Shown: piece by piece, positions 24,793-36,499 of the stretch
Layout of the letters: each line of letters begins with the position of its first letter
Numbering within the stretch: the first letter of the stretch is position 1
From: Tremella fuciformis
Lineage: Eukaryota > Basidiomycota > Tremellomycetes > Tremellales > Tremellaceae
DNA length: 64,000 nt
Assembly (NCBI GenBank): GCA_032768795.1
Contig: CP136491.1
Location: forward strand, 2,604,001 to 2,668,000
Direction of reading: 5' to 3'
Position numbers and translations under genes: made by a program
The notes under the pieces: generated by a model
The model's database searches: none
The model's input: the letters and a program-made list of their open reading frames with translations, nothing else
What the model was told of the DNA's origin: nothing

Positions 24793-27142
24793 TCATCTCA
24801 CCTTGACGTCCAGCCCGAACTGTGGCGAGTGAGTCAGTCTTGGACCCGAAGTCTGCGTTGCCGTCACATAGTCGGGCGGCACGGATCGATGCTGGGTGGA
24901 CACGCCGGTGTGCCGATACAGAGGAACGACGAGTCGGGAAGACTGATGTTGGGAAGCACCGCTGAAGGACCCTCGTCCCATATATGGCAGGCGACTCGTA
25001 ACATGCTCTGTCTCTGGCGTTCGATGTTGCGCTGCATAACCCGACAAGGGGCAGTCCTCCTTGATCGCACGCACAAGATCCGGCAAGCCGTCGCTGGACC
25101 GCACACCGGAGCTGGGCGATGCTGTGCTCCTCTCGGGACTGACGGGCGAATCTGATCTTGTGCTTGGCGTGCGAACGAGGTCAGAGTATGATTGACCAAT
25201 TGCCGCCCCCTCGCCACCGGGACATGATGCGCCAACCCCGGCGTACAGGCTTATCAGCCAATCCGTACCTCGTCGCCCGCTCCACTCTGGCGCAGCGCTT
25301 GTTGGGGCCAGTAGAGGCCGACGGTCCGAAGAGGGTACATGGTCCGTAACAGAGACTGCGCTCGACGCGTATGCTGAGCTTCCCGACGTGTTGGATCTCG
25401 AGCGCGCAAGCGGTCGGAAAACCGAAGGAGGTTGAGTGATGGGCTCATCATCAAAGATGGATCGGCTGTAGAGGCTCTTCGCTTCATCCTCAGCGATCTT
25501 GCGCTGTTGCCGTCGTCGCCTCGAAGAACCCCAGGCCCTCAGAGCGCCAAGGACGAGACACAGACCCAGAGCGTAGACGATACACGCGGCAATAATCAGC
25601 GCGTGTTTCTTGGCATCGGACGAGCTAGCCGGGGCGGATCCTTTCGCGACGGGCTCATCGGTCGCATTGGCCGACGAAGATGAATCTGACACTGCCGGGG
25701 ACACGCTCGTCCCGATGGTGTCCCTCGCCGCACTTGCCAAGGTGGTTTCCACTGCACTGGGGGCTGAGCTGGACAAGGGGTCAGTCGAGACGGAGGCCAG
25801 AGCCGCCGATGGGGTCGTACTGGGGTTCTCGACGGCCGCCGAGATTCCGCTGGTCGAGTTGACAACCATGTAATCAACGTCGAAGGCGTTGTTGTTGCTG
25901 CCCCCGCCCAGATTGGTGAACACGAGCTGATGGGCCGTATCTTCCAGCCCGCTAACGGTATACACTGCTCCGTGAGCCTGTGTAGCCTCCTCTTTGGCTA
26001 TTCAACGTACGCGGTATCCCCGAGACCTGGGCGAAACAAGCCCCGCTAAAGACCTCGACGGCGGCCCCGTCCAAGCTGCAATCGGCCTTCAGCTCCGCGC
26101 GGTCCCGTGCGCGTGGCCCACTGACCTGACGGAATAGTTTGAATGGTCCACACCTAACGAGCCGAAGACCTGGCAGGCCGAGCCGGCGAAGCTAGACCGT
26201 GTCAGCTGAACCCGCTGACGAGTGAACCAGCCGGCGCACCTGACGGTGACGGTCGCGCCGTGCAGGTTGGTCGAGTGCGCCGCACCGTCGTTGTAGGTGT
26301 TGTCGGTCTGGGCGGTCCAGTCGGATGGGGAGTACTGGAAATGATCCGGATCGGCATCGTCAAACGTGGACGTTGTGACCGGCTCATTGCTGCGCGTCAG
26401 CCACACGGCTCCATTGCCGACTGAGCTTTGCAGCTGACTGACCTGCCGTCATCGATAACCACGTAGTCCACGTCAAAGTACCATGCCTGCGTCGTAGGAG
26501 TCGTCGCATTAGGGAGATTCGTCAGTGTCTGCGCCTCAGCGTCATGCGCGCGATGCAGGCCCTGCGCTGTGGACTGACGAGGGTGTGCTCGGCGCTGGGA
26601 TCCAGGCCACTGGCCTGGTATATAACCGCCTGTATCTCTCGTGAAGCGCTGTATCCGGAGAAGAACTGAGTCGGCGCGTCGTCCATCTGCGCCGAATACT
26701 CTCTGATCATCAGGCAGTGCTGCATGCCCGGCACGCAGGAGTTTACCCGTGATTGTACCATTTCGACCCGTAGACCGTCACCGCCGAGCCGTTGAAAGAG
26801 AAGGACACCGACGCGCCCTATCGTGTTATCCACTTGTCCCGCAACGATGTTTTCCGATGTAGGCTGAGAGAGCTCACCTGCGCGGCTGTGCTGTGAAATG
26901 TCTGATCAAAGTAGTACACGTACTCGACGTCCGCTACCTGTCAGCTGACAGCTGCGACCGAGCCGCGTCTTTGGATGTCGATGACGCAGGGCTTGTGGAG
27001 ACGACTCACAGTACCGATGGTCGCTCGCCCAGTTATTCGTGTTAGCGGACCACCAAGTGAATGTCGGGGCCAGATCATCAAGCTACAGACACCTTAGTTT
27101 CCTCTGGGGAGGGCGACCGGGAGAGCGCACCGTGATCAACAT
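24793..27142 (-). CDS. Single-pass membrane protein with two extracellular beta-sandwich-like domains, paralogue B
   Basis: The first domain shows YYFDQTFHSTAAQ and FSFNGSAVTVYGSKWYNHG, then FSGYSASREIQAVIYQASGL and WYFDVDYVVIDDG; the second has FAGSACQVFGSLGVDHSNYSVR and ends VDYMVVNST. One membrane span (HALIIAACIVYALGLCLVLGAL) is followed by RRRRQQRK and a long tail with PPDYVTAT close to the end. The tail has diverged from A and C. The last exon starts near 25965. The listed start (MLIT, then an intron before LDDLAPTF) lacks a signal peptide, so the true first exon may lie upstream. Function unknown; a wall or surface sensor or adhesin is an inference from topology. Confidence 0.7.
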
Positions 27143-27574
27143 GGTCCAGGTCCAAGTGCATGGCCGGGCGATGCATCCCAGGGCGGGGGGCAAGATAACG
27201 TCCCATGGGTAGCGTATAGGCTCCCTCCTGTCTCTTTGATCTTTATTTGTCAATACAAGGGAAGGGGTCGATCAGCGGGGTCAGAGAAAGGAATGAAGAA
27301 TATCTCCCAGCAGTGTGATACGCTCAACTCAACCGCGCGCCCTGCGCCATCGGTGCCCCTAGATCGGGTGACGATCTTCGCCGAGCCGCTCGGGCTGAAA
27401 GGAGACGAGTGGCTTGTCAGACCTCATCATCGATGGGTCAGGGGGCCTTTGGCAATGATTGATCGACGTTTTCTCACGTTAGACAATGAGTACTAAGAGA
27501 AAGCCAATCGCAAGTGCTCTTGGAATTGTCACGCACGATCCATGTTCATGAATTATGCACCTCGAACTGGTCGA
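27143..27574. other. Paralogue B upstream region
   Basis: About 430 bp between the provisional start of paralogue B and the stop of paralogue C. The frame leading into MLIT stays open for a short distance upstream but has no ATG. No gene or repeat was recognised. Confidence 0.35.
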
Positions 27575-29903
27575 CTAAGGGGTATGGGGAACGTCCGGTC
27601 TTGCAGCAGCAGATCTTGGAGGCAGCTGATGCTGAAGAGGCCGCGTCGCTTGATGGTAGTCCGGGGGCGGCGGCTGGTCAAGGTCCATGTGATGCTCCGG
27701 CTCCTCTGCGATTGCTTCTGGGCCATCTTGCTGTGTGCGCGCCAAATCAACTCGGTTGCTCGAGACGTCAGACGGCGACAGGGTGGTCGTGGGCGACGAG
27801 GAACGGCGAGAGTGGGCGGTGTAGGGCAACAAGACCGCGGCGCTCTTCTCGTTCCTGGGCATGGTCGAGGTTGGCGAAGAATACAGAGTCGAGCTTTGCA
27901 GGGTATCTTCCGACGAGACGGACCCTGCTCCCATCCGGTGCATCTCGATCGGCGTGACCAGTCTCAACGGCTGCAGAGAAGGGGCGGTGATGCCCCGAGA
28001 CGAAGCAGTGCGGCTTTGCACACTTCGACTACTGGCGCTGCTCGCCGGCGCAGAAGCCGTAGTGGCATTGACAAAGTGCTCTCCAATGGCCGCAAGGCCG
28101 CCGAGCTCGGAGGGCGAGTACGTCGATGCACCCATTTCGCTTATCCGCCCGCTGGCAGACGCAGCGGTCCGGTTGACCGTGCGGGCGTAGGACGAGGCGG
28201 TGGAAGCGGGCGGGGGCGGGACGCGGGAGAGGAACGGCACAGACGTCTGATCGGGCTCTCGCGCCTGCTCGCCGTTCGAGCTGGCCAGCGCCGAGTCGGA
28301 ATAGCCCGCTTGGGCGAAGGGGTCATCGTAAGGGGTGCTCTGGGGCGACGGATTCGCTGATGCTGTGCCGGAGGTCTGTTGGTAGCTGAAGGGCTTGACC
28401 TCTTCGCCGCCATAGGTCGGTGAGCCGTTGAGATCGACGTGATTTGCGCTGGACGCCCTATGTGGACGTCGACGGAAGAACCACCAGGCAAGGCCGCACA
28501 GTAACGCAAGGGCTACAACGCCCCCGACGGCGCCGCCGGCAATCGCCCCTACAGAAGACGACGAGGAGTCGGCCTGCGCCCCTGATGCGACGGTGGTGCC
28601 GGAGCTGGGTGTGCTGGGGGACGTCGACGGGATTGCGTCGGGGTCGGTAGTTGAGTTGACGATCATGTAGTCCATGTCGAACTGACTCAGGTAGCCGATA
28701 CCGAGATTCGTGAATGTGAGCGTATGGTTGGTGTCCTCCAGACCCATGACCGTGTATACTCGTCGACTCAGCAGCGATTCCGGCAAAGAGGCTGCGAACC
28801 TACACGTAGCTTGTGTTTCCAAGTCGTACCATGTTCCGTTGAGCTCGACGGAGGGACCCCCATCGAGGCTTTCAGTCAGCATCTGATCTACCCCGGACTG
28901 ATCCGCGCCTCCCTCACCTGACCGAATAGTTGCCATGATCGACATTGATACCAGCGAAGACCTGCGCGGACGAGCCGAAAAACCTGTCTCTTAGCCCAAC
29001 CCAAGCGCCGCACGGGACCACGCGCAACTGACTCAATGTCCACTTGATCGCCCGCCGAGCCCGATTGGTGTTTCGTGCGGTCAAAGTACCCGTCCAGAGA
29101 CACGTTTGGGGCAAACCAACCGCCACCAGTAGAGTACTTGAAATTAGGAGCGACATCGTCAAAGACAGACGTGTAGACTTTGTCGGATCTTCCATTAGCT
29201 CCCACCGCCGCGCGCCGACCTGCGCAAAACTCACTGGCCATCGTCGATGACGACAAAGTCTATGTCAAACCACCACGTCCCGTTGGGCGGCGAACTCTGA
29301 CTGGGGAGATTGGTCATCACCTGGTGTAAGGCTTGGCGTGCGCCATGACGGTCGTAGAGTGACTCACCACCGTGTGCTCCTGGTCCAGCGAGAGATCGCC
29401 CGCATAGTACAGGACCGTCTGGAATTTTCTGTCGGCGCTCTTTCCCGAGAAGGTCTGCTGAGCCTGTTTATCTATCCGCGCGCTGTACACCCTGTCCTCA
29501 GCCTCATACACGAACGCGGACGCGTCGCACACCCGTGGTTCGCCCAATTGGACCCATACACTCGGATAGACGAGCCGTTGAAGGTCAGTGATACGGTCGC
29601 GCCCTTCCCGTTCAGCTGGCGACTTCTTCCGGCCCTCTTGTGGACGGTGCGACTCACTTCCGCGGTGGTCCCGTGAAACGTCTGATCATAGTAGTTCACA
29701 TAGCCTCCATCAGCTTTGCGATCAGCCGAATCCCAAAAACCCCGCGGTTCGCTCGACAGGTCGGAGCTCACTGCTGTGATTCGTGCCCCAGTCGCTCGAG
29801 AGCTTGCTTCGGTAAACGAACTGGGGTGAGGAATCGTCTATCTAATATGGAATGTCAACACGTCTCCTGGCAAAGGATCAAGGTGTCTCACCGTGATCAA
29901 CAT
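27575..29903 (-). CDS. Single-pass membrane protein with two extracellular beta-sandwich-like domains, paralogue C
   Basis: The order is IDDSSPQFVYRS, NYYDQTFHGTT, LTFNGSSIRVYGSNWANHG, FSGKSADRKFQTVLYYAGDL, WWFDIDFVVIDDG, then FDDVAPNFKYSTGGGW and FGSSAQVFAGINVDHGNYSVR, then FDMDYMIVNST, a Ser/Thr stalk, a span (GGVVALALLCGLAWWFF) and RRR. The tail shares DLNG..YGGEEVKPF and PPPPAST with paralogue A and ends with PPPPDYHQAT. Several small exons with 42-58-nt introns build the ectodomain. As in A and B, the likely N-terminal exon ends MLIT and a signal peptide was not found; in-frame sequence upstream meets a TGA. A and C are closer to each other than to B. Confidence 0.72.
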
Positions 29904-30287
29904 GGCGGCAGATGTGATTGTCCGGCTGTTCTCCCAGTACGACACCAACTCGAAAGACCCGCTGTACTCGCGCCGGGGTCACAGATCTGGTTCTGAGATG
30001 GGAGCAGGCATGCCAAGATGCTTGAAGAGGTTGAGCAAAGATGCAAAGCAGAGGGGACGGGCAGGAAGGGGAGGGGGAGTAGGAGGAAGAGTGGACGGCC
30101 TCGGCGACGAAACAGGTACCATCAATGCACGTTCCCTCGACACCTTCCTTTACATGATCATTAGCACAGCATCAGCCCGTTCAGAACATGTCCAGTCATC
30201 TGCACTCTGTCAAGAGACAGGGACAATAGGGCAGAGACGACAACATGGCATCTCCGTCCCAGCTGAGCGCACCATCGCGCCCCTTGA
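29904..30287. promoter_or_regulatory. Paralogue C upstream region and SNU66 3' flank
   Basis: 384 bp between the provisional start of paralogue C and the SNU66 stop codon. A purine-rich stretch (GGGGAGGGGGAG-like, around 30055-30090) is the only notable feature. No additional gene seen. Confidence 0.35.
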
Positions 30288-32540
30288 CTACCGCCGCACT
30301 TTGGGCTTGGTGTCGCCCATCTGTACCGAGCCCTTGTTGCCGACACTCAAAATCATGTGCGCCTCGCCCGTCTTTTGCTGTCTCCTCGCGAAAGCGTCCG
30401 TCATGCCCAGTGGCGTGTCCGACGCAAGCATCTTGTTCGACTGCTGCTCCTCGGCAATCTTCTTTAGTCGCTTTTGGGTCTTCATACGACCCGAGGTCTT
30501 GCCACTAACATGTCAGCTCGACTTTTCTCCAGGGCGACAAAGCACGTACTGGAATTTGTGTGATAGACTCTTCCACGCCTCCTTGGGAGTCATCTTCCTG
30601 CCAAACTCGTCGTGATACTCGATGTGGATGTCGGGCTTGTACGACTTGAAGATCTCGAGCGCTTCTCGGGCTTCGTTTTGCTCGCGTTGACGATTCTCCC
30701 ATTCCCTTTGCGCCTGATCCTTGTTGCCGCCACGAGCTGCAATCCGGTCCAACTCCCGCTTGGCCACGCGTTGGCGGTAGTCGGCAAGCCAAAGATCCCG
30801 TTGCTTCTGGATGCGGTCGCGTTCTTCCTCCTCTGCCGTCTTGGTCTTGAGAGTGCCTTGCTGTTTCAGGAGGGCAAGTACACCGCCAAGACCAGCGCCG
30901 ACAACGGGCTCGCTGGCGGAAGGATCCTGTGTGTCAGACGCTGTCGATGCTGCGCTGGCAGGCGACGTGCGACGTACCGCGGCGTCTTCTGGTTTGAGCT
31001 CGCTCATCTCCTGCATTTGCTGATCAATCTTCATCCGATATTCGGCCAATGACAGACCCTCCCGAGCCGCCATCTCCGCCAAAGCCTCGTCCTCATCTTC
31101 GCTGTCCATGTCCATGTCCTCGTCGCCGACCACTTCGCCCTCTTCGGTGCGCTCTATCTTGACCACTACCGGCGCTTCCTGCTTGACCGACAGAACAGGC
31201 GGAGTCGCCTCCCTTTCTCGCTTGACTGGCGCGGCCAGCGACTCGAGGGTAACATTCCGGACAAACTCGGACGTATCATCGAACGTGATGAGCCCATCTT
31301 CCTCGCCGCCGTCCTGGCGTCGATCATCATCGTCGTTCTCTGTGCCTTTCCGTTGCGCTATCTGAGCCGCAAGGTCTTCCGGTCGGACCTTTGGCCGTTT
31401 CCGCGCATGCTCTCTTCGTGATCTCGACAGCGCAGCTTGTAGATCGTCATCGTCCACAAGATTTTGCGGTGTCTCCTCCACTGCGCGTCGGGCAAAGGAC
31501 GGCTCGCCGTCCACCTCCATCCCATCTGCTTCTCCATCGTCTTCTGCTCGGCGGGTGGACCGCTTGACCTTCTTCTTCTTGGGCTTTTTGAAGCTAGCCT
31601 CGCCCTCGCGCATGTAGTCAGACACCTCAAAGTCCTCTATGACTGTTAGCATAGCCAGGTCTGGGAAGCTGCGGGACGTACTGGAGAAGTCCAGAGCGAG
31701 CTTGATCTTGCTCGCCGGGGCTTGGCCAATCATCTCCACATCTTGCTCTTCCACCACCACCTTCTTCTCCGCCGGGACACCCAGTCGGAATCCCTCGCTG
31801 CGAACTTTGCCCGTCTCAAATTCGTCGTCGTACTTGCCGAGAATGTCTGCCTTCTTCCCTATCCGATCCTCGTCAAACTCCTCGTCGTCCAGGCCAGTAT
31901 AGGTCGCCTGGGCTTTGCGCTTGCGCTCCTTGGCGGCCTTGAGCGCGTCATTCTCCACAAGGTTGACGTTCTGCAGCTCGTCCTCGTCGCCAGCAAGCAC
32001 CCTCGAGTCTTTCAGGGTCAGGATGATATCCTCGCCCGCCTCGAGATCGTCGGCATCATGCGCGACCTTGAGACCGGCAAGGTCGGACTCGTCGTATGTC
32101 GCCGCTTGGTCGGCCTCCTCCATTTCGCGCTGCCGCCGAGCGGCGAGGTCCTTCTCGTGCTGCTTAGCAGCCTTCTTTTGCTTTCTGATCCAGTTCTTGG
32201 TCGAGAGCGAGTCGTCGGTGCTGGCATCGCCCAGGGTCGAGCCTTTGAGCTTGGCATTGAGCGCCGCGCGATTCCGCGCTCTGCACATCAGCTCTGCCCA
32301 TCCCATGACTGCCAGCAGAGATGTAACGTACTTGTCTATCCGCTCTTTGAGCTCTTTATCCTCTCGCTCCTTCTTCTCCCTCGCCCGGCGTTCAGCATAG
32401 TTGGCCTCGGCGACGGCCTCGTGGTCGACAGGGGCGTCCTCTCCCTCTGGCACCGGACCGCCTATGGGCGCAAGGCCCAAAGACGCGCGGACCTTGTTGG
32501 TCTCCTCGAGCGTGAGCGAGTCCGAGTTGATAGAGGCCAT
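30288..32540 (-). CDS. SNU66: U4/U6.U5 tri-snRNP protein SART1/Snu66
   Basis: Four exons (32332-32540, 31682-32280, 30550-31636, 30288-30504) encode 703 residues. It starts with a Ser-Leu helix (SLTLEETNKVRASLGLAPIG), the segment seen at the SART1 N-terminus, followed by highly charged Glu/Lys-rich sequence with NWIRKQKKAAKQHEKDLA. The C-terminal hallmark is intact across the last intron: DEFGRKMTPKEAWKSLSHKF joined to HGKTSGRMKTQKRLKK and SDTPLG. The protein joins U4/U6.U5 tri-snRNP into the spliceosome. Introns are 51, 45 and 45 nt. It is divergent from SPT4 with 179 bp between starts. Confidence 0.95.
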
Positions 32541-32719
32541 ATTGCCAGTCGAGTGCGAGACCAGAAGTCAAGGCCAAAGAACTAGGCGAGGCATGCAAGT
32601 TGGTTGCGGGTGGCAAGAGCGGGATCAAATTTGGCCTGCTGAACCAGCTCTCCTTCTGTATGCTACGCTGCTGAGGCTTTGACGTTCGTTTCGCCGACTC
32701 ACTCGCTGTGTCTGGAAAC

Positions 32720-33203
32720 ATGCCCCCAAGACGAGAACGACCAGAGGGTGCTGGCGGGGCGCGCAAGACGGATCTCCGAGCCTGCCTCATCTGCTCCATC
32801 CTGCAGAGCGCAAATGACTTTCTCGCCGCCGGCTGTCCGAACTGCGAAGACATCCTCGAAGTGCGTCGCGCGGATCATGGCACGCATGGGGGCCGGGGCG
32901 CAGGGGCGCAGGGGCGCAGGAGCTGACGGACAGATGAGGGGCAGCGCCGAGAGGGTGGCCGAGTGCACGTCGGCCCTGTACGACGGGATGATCGCCATGA
33001 TCACCCCGACAGAGTCGTGGGTCGCGCGGTGGCAGCGGATAGGTACGCCCGCCTTCGGGAGGAGGGAGGTGAGTTGACTGGCAGACAAGAAGGAGAGGGG
33101 GATCTATGCGGTGCGCGTGACGGGCCGGCCGCCGCAAGATGTGATTGACGCGATCGAGGCGCGCGGAGGCGTGTACCGGCCTCGGGACGCGGTAGAGGAT
33201 TGA
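32720..33203 (+). CDS. SPT4: Transcription elongation factor Spt4
   Basis: Three exons (32720-32860, 32934-33042, 33085-33203) give 122 residues, the usual Spt4 size. The zinc finger reads LRACLICSILQSANDF then GCPNCEDILE (CxxC ... CxxC), followed by ITPTESWVARWQRIDKKERGIYAVRV, the conserved NGN-binding core. Spt4 pairs with Spt5 on RNA polymerase II. The first intron (32861-32933) contains short GGGGCGCA repeats. The ATG chosen lies four codons inside a longer open frame that has no earlier ATG. It ends 180 bp before the convergent gene's stop. Confidence 0.95.
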
Positions 33204-33382
33204 GGACACTGCAGCGCTGCGGCAGAAGAATCTCACGACATGCACGACTGCACGACCACACGGCCGCAAGGAGAGGGGACGCGACGACTGACAGCCAGCG
33301 TGTATTGTGCATGAGTATAAGGCTACAGGTTCTCATCGAAGATCTTCTCGGCCGTCTGTGCTCCCTCCGAGGTCTGCAAGCT

Positions 33383-34548
33383 CTACTTGAGGTGCTCGGC
33401 CATGGGCGCCTGGGCCGTGCCACTGCCGTACTTCCTGACCTCCTCCTTCGTCGCGCGCTTGTCGCCCTGTTTGATCAGCACGACGCCGCCCGATGATGCG
33501 TCGAGAGACTCGCCTCAAAGTAGTGCACCTCCTTGGAGCTCATGACCTTGGGCACGAGGTCCGCCTGGATCTTCTTGAAGGCGAACCCGAACCCTTCGTG
33601 AGAGTAGTCTTTCTCGTTGGCCTGGTCCTACAAGCGCGTCAGTCATCGATCACCAGTCGTGCTCGCCGCCGGGCGGAACATGCAGGGCGCACCTTGTGGT
33701 AGAGGATCAGAGGAAAGTCCGAGTCTTTGGTGGCGTGGTCCAGGACAAGCGAGACCAAGGCGTTGATTGTGGCTTGTTTCGGGATGAGGTGGAACGACCA
33801 GCGCTGTTTGTTCTTGAACTGGCGTGTCAGCTCGACCGGCCATGCAGACCTCGCAGGCGCAGGCGACCGCGACAGACCTGGATCAATGTGTCGTCGTTCT
33901 TGACAATTTCATAGCCGAGGTTTTCAGATTTCGGGAAGAGCTTCTCGAGGCCGACCCACTGCGCCGCCATCTTGTAGCGATCTGCCCGCGTCTCAGCACA
34001 TGCCTTGCCTCGGCGGGCACATTGTGGGGAAAGGACTGACCGTTGGCGTAGACAAACTGGTCGTCGTACACGCAGGCTGGTATGAGCCCTCAACTCACCC
34101 TATATATGCCCGGCTCACCGGGGGCATAGCGCGCAATCTTCTCCACGGTCCACTTGCAGCTGTACAGGTCTATCACGTCCTCGACGAGCTTCTGGCGGTT
34201 CGGGGGCAGCTGGATGCTCTTGCTCGGATCGGGCTCCATGTCCTCGGTCGGCAGGGTCTGGCGCGGCTCGACCTGCTCGCCCGGGATGCCCGAGGCGGCC
34301 TTGCGCGTGTCTAGGATGATCTGGGGGATGGTCTCGTTGGACGACATGGCGGTGCTGCTATAGTCTCTGAAAGGCAGGGCAGGTGGGGGGGTCAGAGCAC
34401 GGGAGGGGGAGATCTTATATGTCCATGGAGGATGAGCCTGGCCGTACTGGCCATGAGATGATGACATCAGATTCGGCAGGCGGCGCGCGATGACCGATCG
34501 CCGCGCCGAGCTCAGCTGTCGGAGGGGGGTGGTGGTGGTACGGGACAT
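33383..34548 (-). CDS. Conserved fungal NTF2-like-fold protein, probably mitochondrial
   Basis: Six exons (34119-34548, 34041-34076, 33878-33981, 33693-33818, 33514-33627, 33383-33466) encode 297 residues. The conserved core is LVEDVIDLYSCKWTVEKIARYAP, ACVYDDQFVYAN, DRYKMAAQW, NLGYEIVKNDDTLIQFKNKQRW, YHKDQANEKDYSHEGFGFAFKK and a C-terminal KEEVRKYG. This layout matches a widespread but uncharacterised fungal family with a SnoaL/NTF2-like fold (fold assignment by recollection). The N-terminus is basic with Ser/Arg and no acidic residues (MSRTTTTPLRQLSSARRS), suggesting mitochondrial import. The last intron, 33467-33513, is GC-AG. An ATG further in (MSSNETIPQ) could serve as a second start. Confidence 0.85.
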
Positions 34549-35035
34549 GATCAGGCGACGCACGCAGCTGGATGGATAGTGGGATGGGGGACGTGTAGCT
34601 TTAAGGCTCTCTGCCCTTCTCTGCGCATCTCACCTCGGCCATGAGGAATACTGTACTATACATGACCTACGGTCTTGTCAAACAGCAAGACATCGCGTCG
34701 CATCGTATCGGCAAAGACAATCGATCGTTGCAACTTTTGCAGTGTCGTCATCTCATCGCTGGTATGCAATGCATCGACGCGACTGATTTTCGTCCCTTGA
34801 CCCGGCTTGGTAGTCAAGGTAGTCGATCACAAAAAGACTCTGAGACACCATCACCATAACCATCACTACAACTAACACTGACACTAGCATGCAAAGCGCG
34901 CTCGGGAATCCGGCGTCCCAGAGGCCTCGTTTTTCTCGCTCGCAGCCTCATCAAACCCACACCAACCCACACCCATCATGAACAACATTCCACCGCTCAT
35001 CTGATCTGTACCGCACAGCCAGAGACAGACGCAAG
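34549..35035. promoter_or_regulatory. Divergent intergenic region upstream of the NTF2-like and repeat-containing genes
   Basis: 487 bp between outward-facing start codons. It includes ACTACAACTAACACTGACAC-type A/C-rich sequence near 34864-34884. No gene or clear operator seen. Confidence 0.35.
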
Positions 35036-36341
35036 ATGAACCCACACCTCAGCGGCCAACCGCTCGGCCCCATCCCTCACGCGGCGCCGCACGTCGTGCA
35101 CCCTTGGAACGCCTACCCTGCCGCTGGCGGCGTCGGGGCGCAGAACACGCCGCCCGCCAAGCCTCACGACCGCATTTACCAGCACTCCTCGTCCGACTCG
35201 AGCCCCATGCTCGTCACGCCGCACACGCCCTCGCGCCCGTGCGGCGCCGCAGGCGGCGGGAGCAGCACCAGCTCGGCCGCCAGCAGCAGCACCAGACCGG
35301 CGTCCGACTGGAGGTCCAACATCGCCTCTCTGCCAGTGCCAGGGGAGCCATGCGTCGCCCCGGCGAGCGGGGTGGCGATCAGCCCCTCGTGCTCGGCCTT
35401 GGACTGGAGGTCATGGACGGCGAGCAGCAGCACCCCCACCCCCCTCAGCGCCAGGCCATGCGTCGCCCCTGCGAGCGGGGTGGCGATCAGCCCCACGATG
35501 TCGGCCTTGGACTGGAGGACGTGGAGGCCGAGCAGCAGCACGCCCACCCCCGTCAGCGTCAGCGCCAGCCCGAGCATGACACCCTCGAGCTCCCCCTCGA
35601 GCGTCGCGTCCGCCGCCGTCGACGACCCGTCGAATCTCGCGCCGCCGCCGGGGCCGTACAGCGACTACCTCTCTGAGCTGCTGGAGCACCTCTCCGTGCG
35701 GCCCAGCGGCGGGGTCGAGCAGATGGTGCGGCGCACGGACATCATGTTTCGGCACTACCACTACCTCGGGGACCTGGTGATGAAGTACGGCGACGGCAGA
35801 GACGTGATCAGGCGGGCCCTGCTCGAGACATACGAGGTGCGCACAGCCGCGTGGAGGAGCGCGGCGCAAGCAAGCTGACGGTGCGTCCAGGGGGACGAAA
35901 TGGTCGTCTCGGCCACCATGGATGTGTTTTTCGACCACATCCGCATCGCCCAGCACCTAATAGCGAACCCACGCGTGCTGCCCGCCGGCGACATGGTCTC
36001 GCTCTGGTGGATCGTCGCCATGCTCGACACGGCCATCATGGCCCCGGTGCCGTGGGTGATGGCCAAGACGTTTGTGCGCGAGATGGTGCGAGCAGGCAAG
36101 GTTAGTTGCACGCTTCCCTCCTGGCGTCCGCGGCAGGGGCTGACGTTAGCACCTGTTCGACCGTTACTCGGTAGACCCGGCGCAAGTCTTGGACTGTTTC
36201 GAACGTCAAGAGGCGCTGATACGCGTGTGGCTCGGGCACTCGGTAGTCCCCTTGCCGACCCGACCGCAAAACCTAGCAAGCGCGTCGACTACCGTCGGGC
36301 AATACCCGCCCTCGCACGCAAGCGAGTCAACGTCAAACTAA
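35036..36341 (+). CDS. Orphan protein with 36-residue tandem repeat
   Basis: Three exons (35036-35836, 35891-36100, 36150-36341) encode 400 residues. The N-terminal half is Pro/Ser-rich and contains two adjacent 36-residue units beginning PCVAPASGVAIS and containing SALDWR, at 35348-35455 and 35456-35563; a degenerate DWRS motif precedes them. The C-terminal half looks folded and helical: YSDYLSELLEHLSVRP, IMFRHYHYLGDLVMKYG, MDVFFDHIRIAQHL, MVSLWWIVAMLDTAIM and DPAQVLDCFERQEALIRVWL. I recognise no family. Both introns (54 and 49 nt) have GT-AG ends, which supports the model. A plain hypothetical protein is the honest label. Confidence 0.72.
35348..35563 (+). repeat. Two tandem 108-bp units within the orphan gene
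   Basis: The two in-frame units differ at a modest number of bases and encode near-identical 36-residue segments. Period 108 bp is measured from the repeated CCATGCGTCGCCCC sequence. Confidence 0.85.
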
Positions 36342-36499
36342 GGCTCGGCCGTCGCCATATACCCAGTCAGCGTGTGTATTGTAGACGTCGCACAGCACAA
36401 CAGCGTTTTGGTTGTGTTGTGATATGTCTAATGTTGACTCGCTGCGCGCGCAATGTCATGAATTACACGATACATTGTCCCCATTAGACTTACTACATA

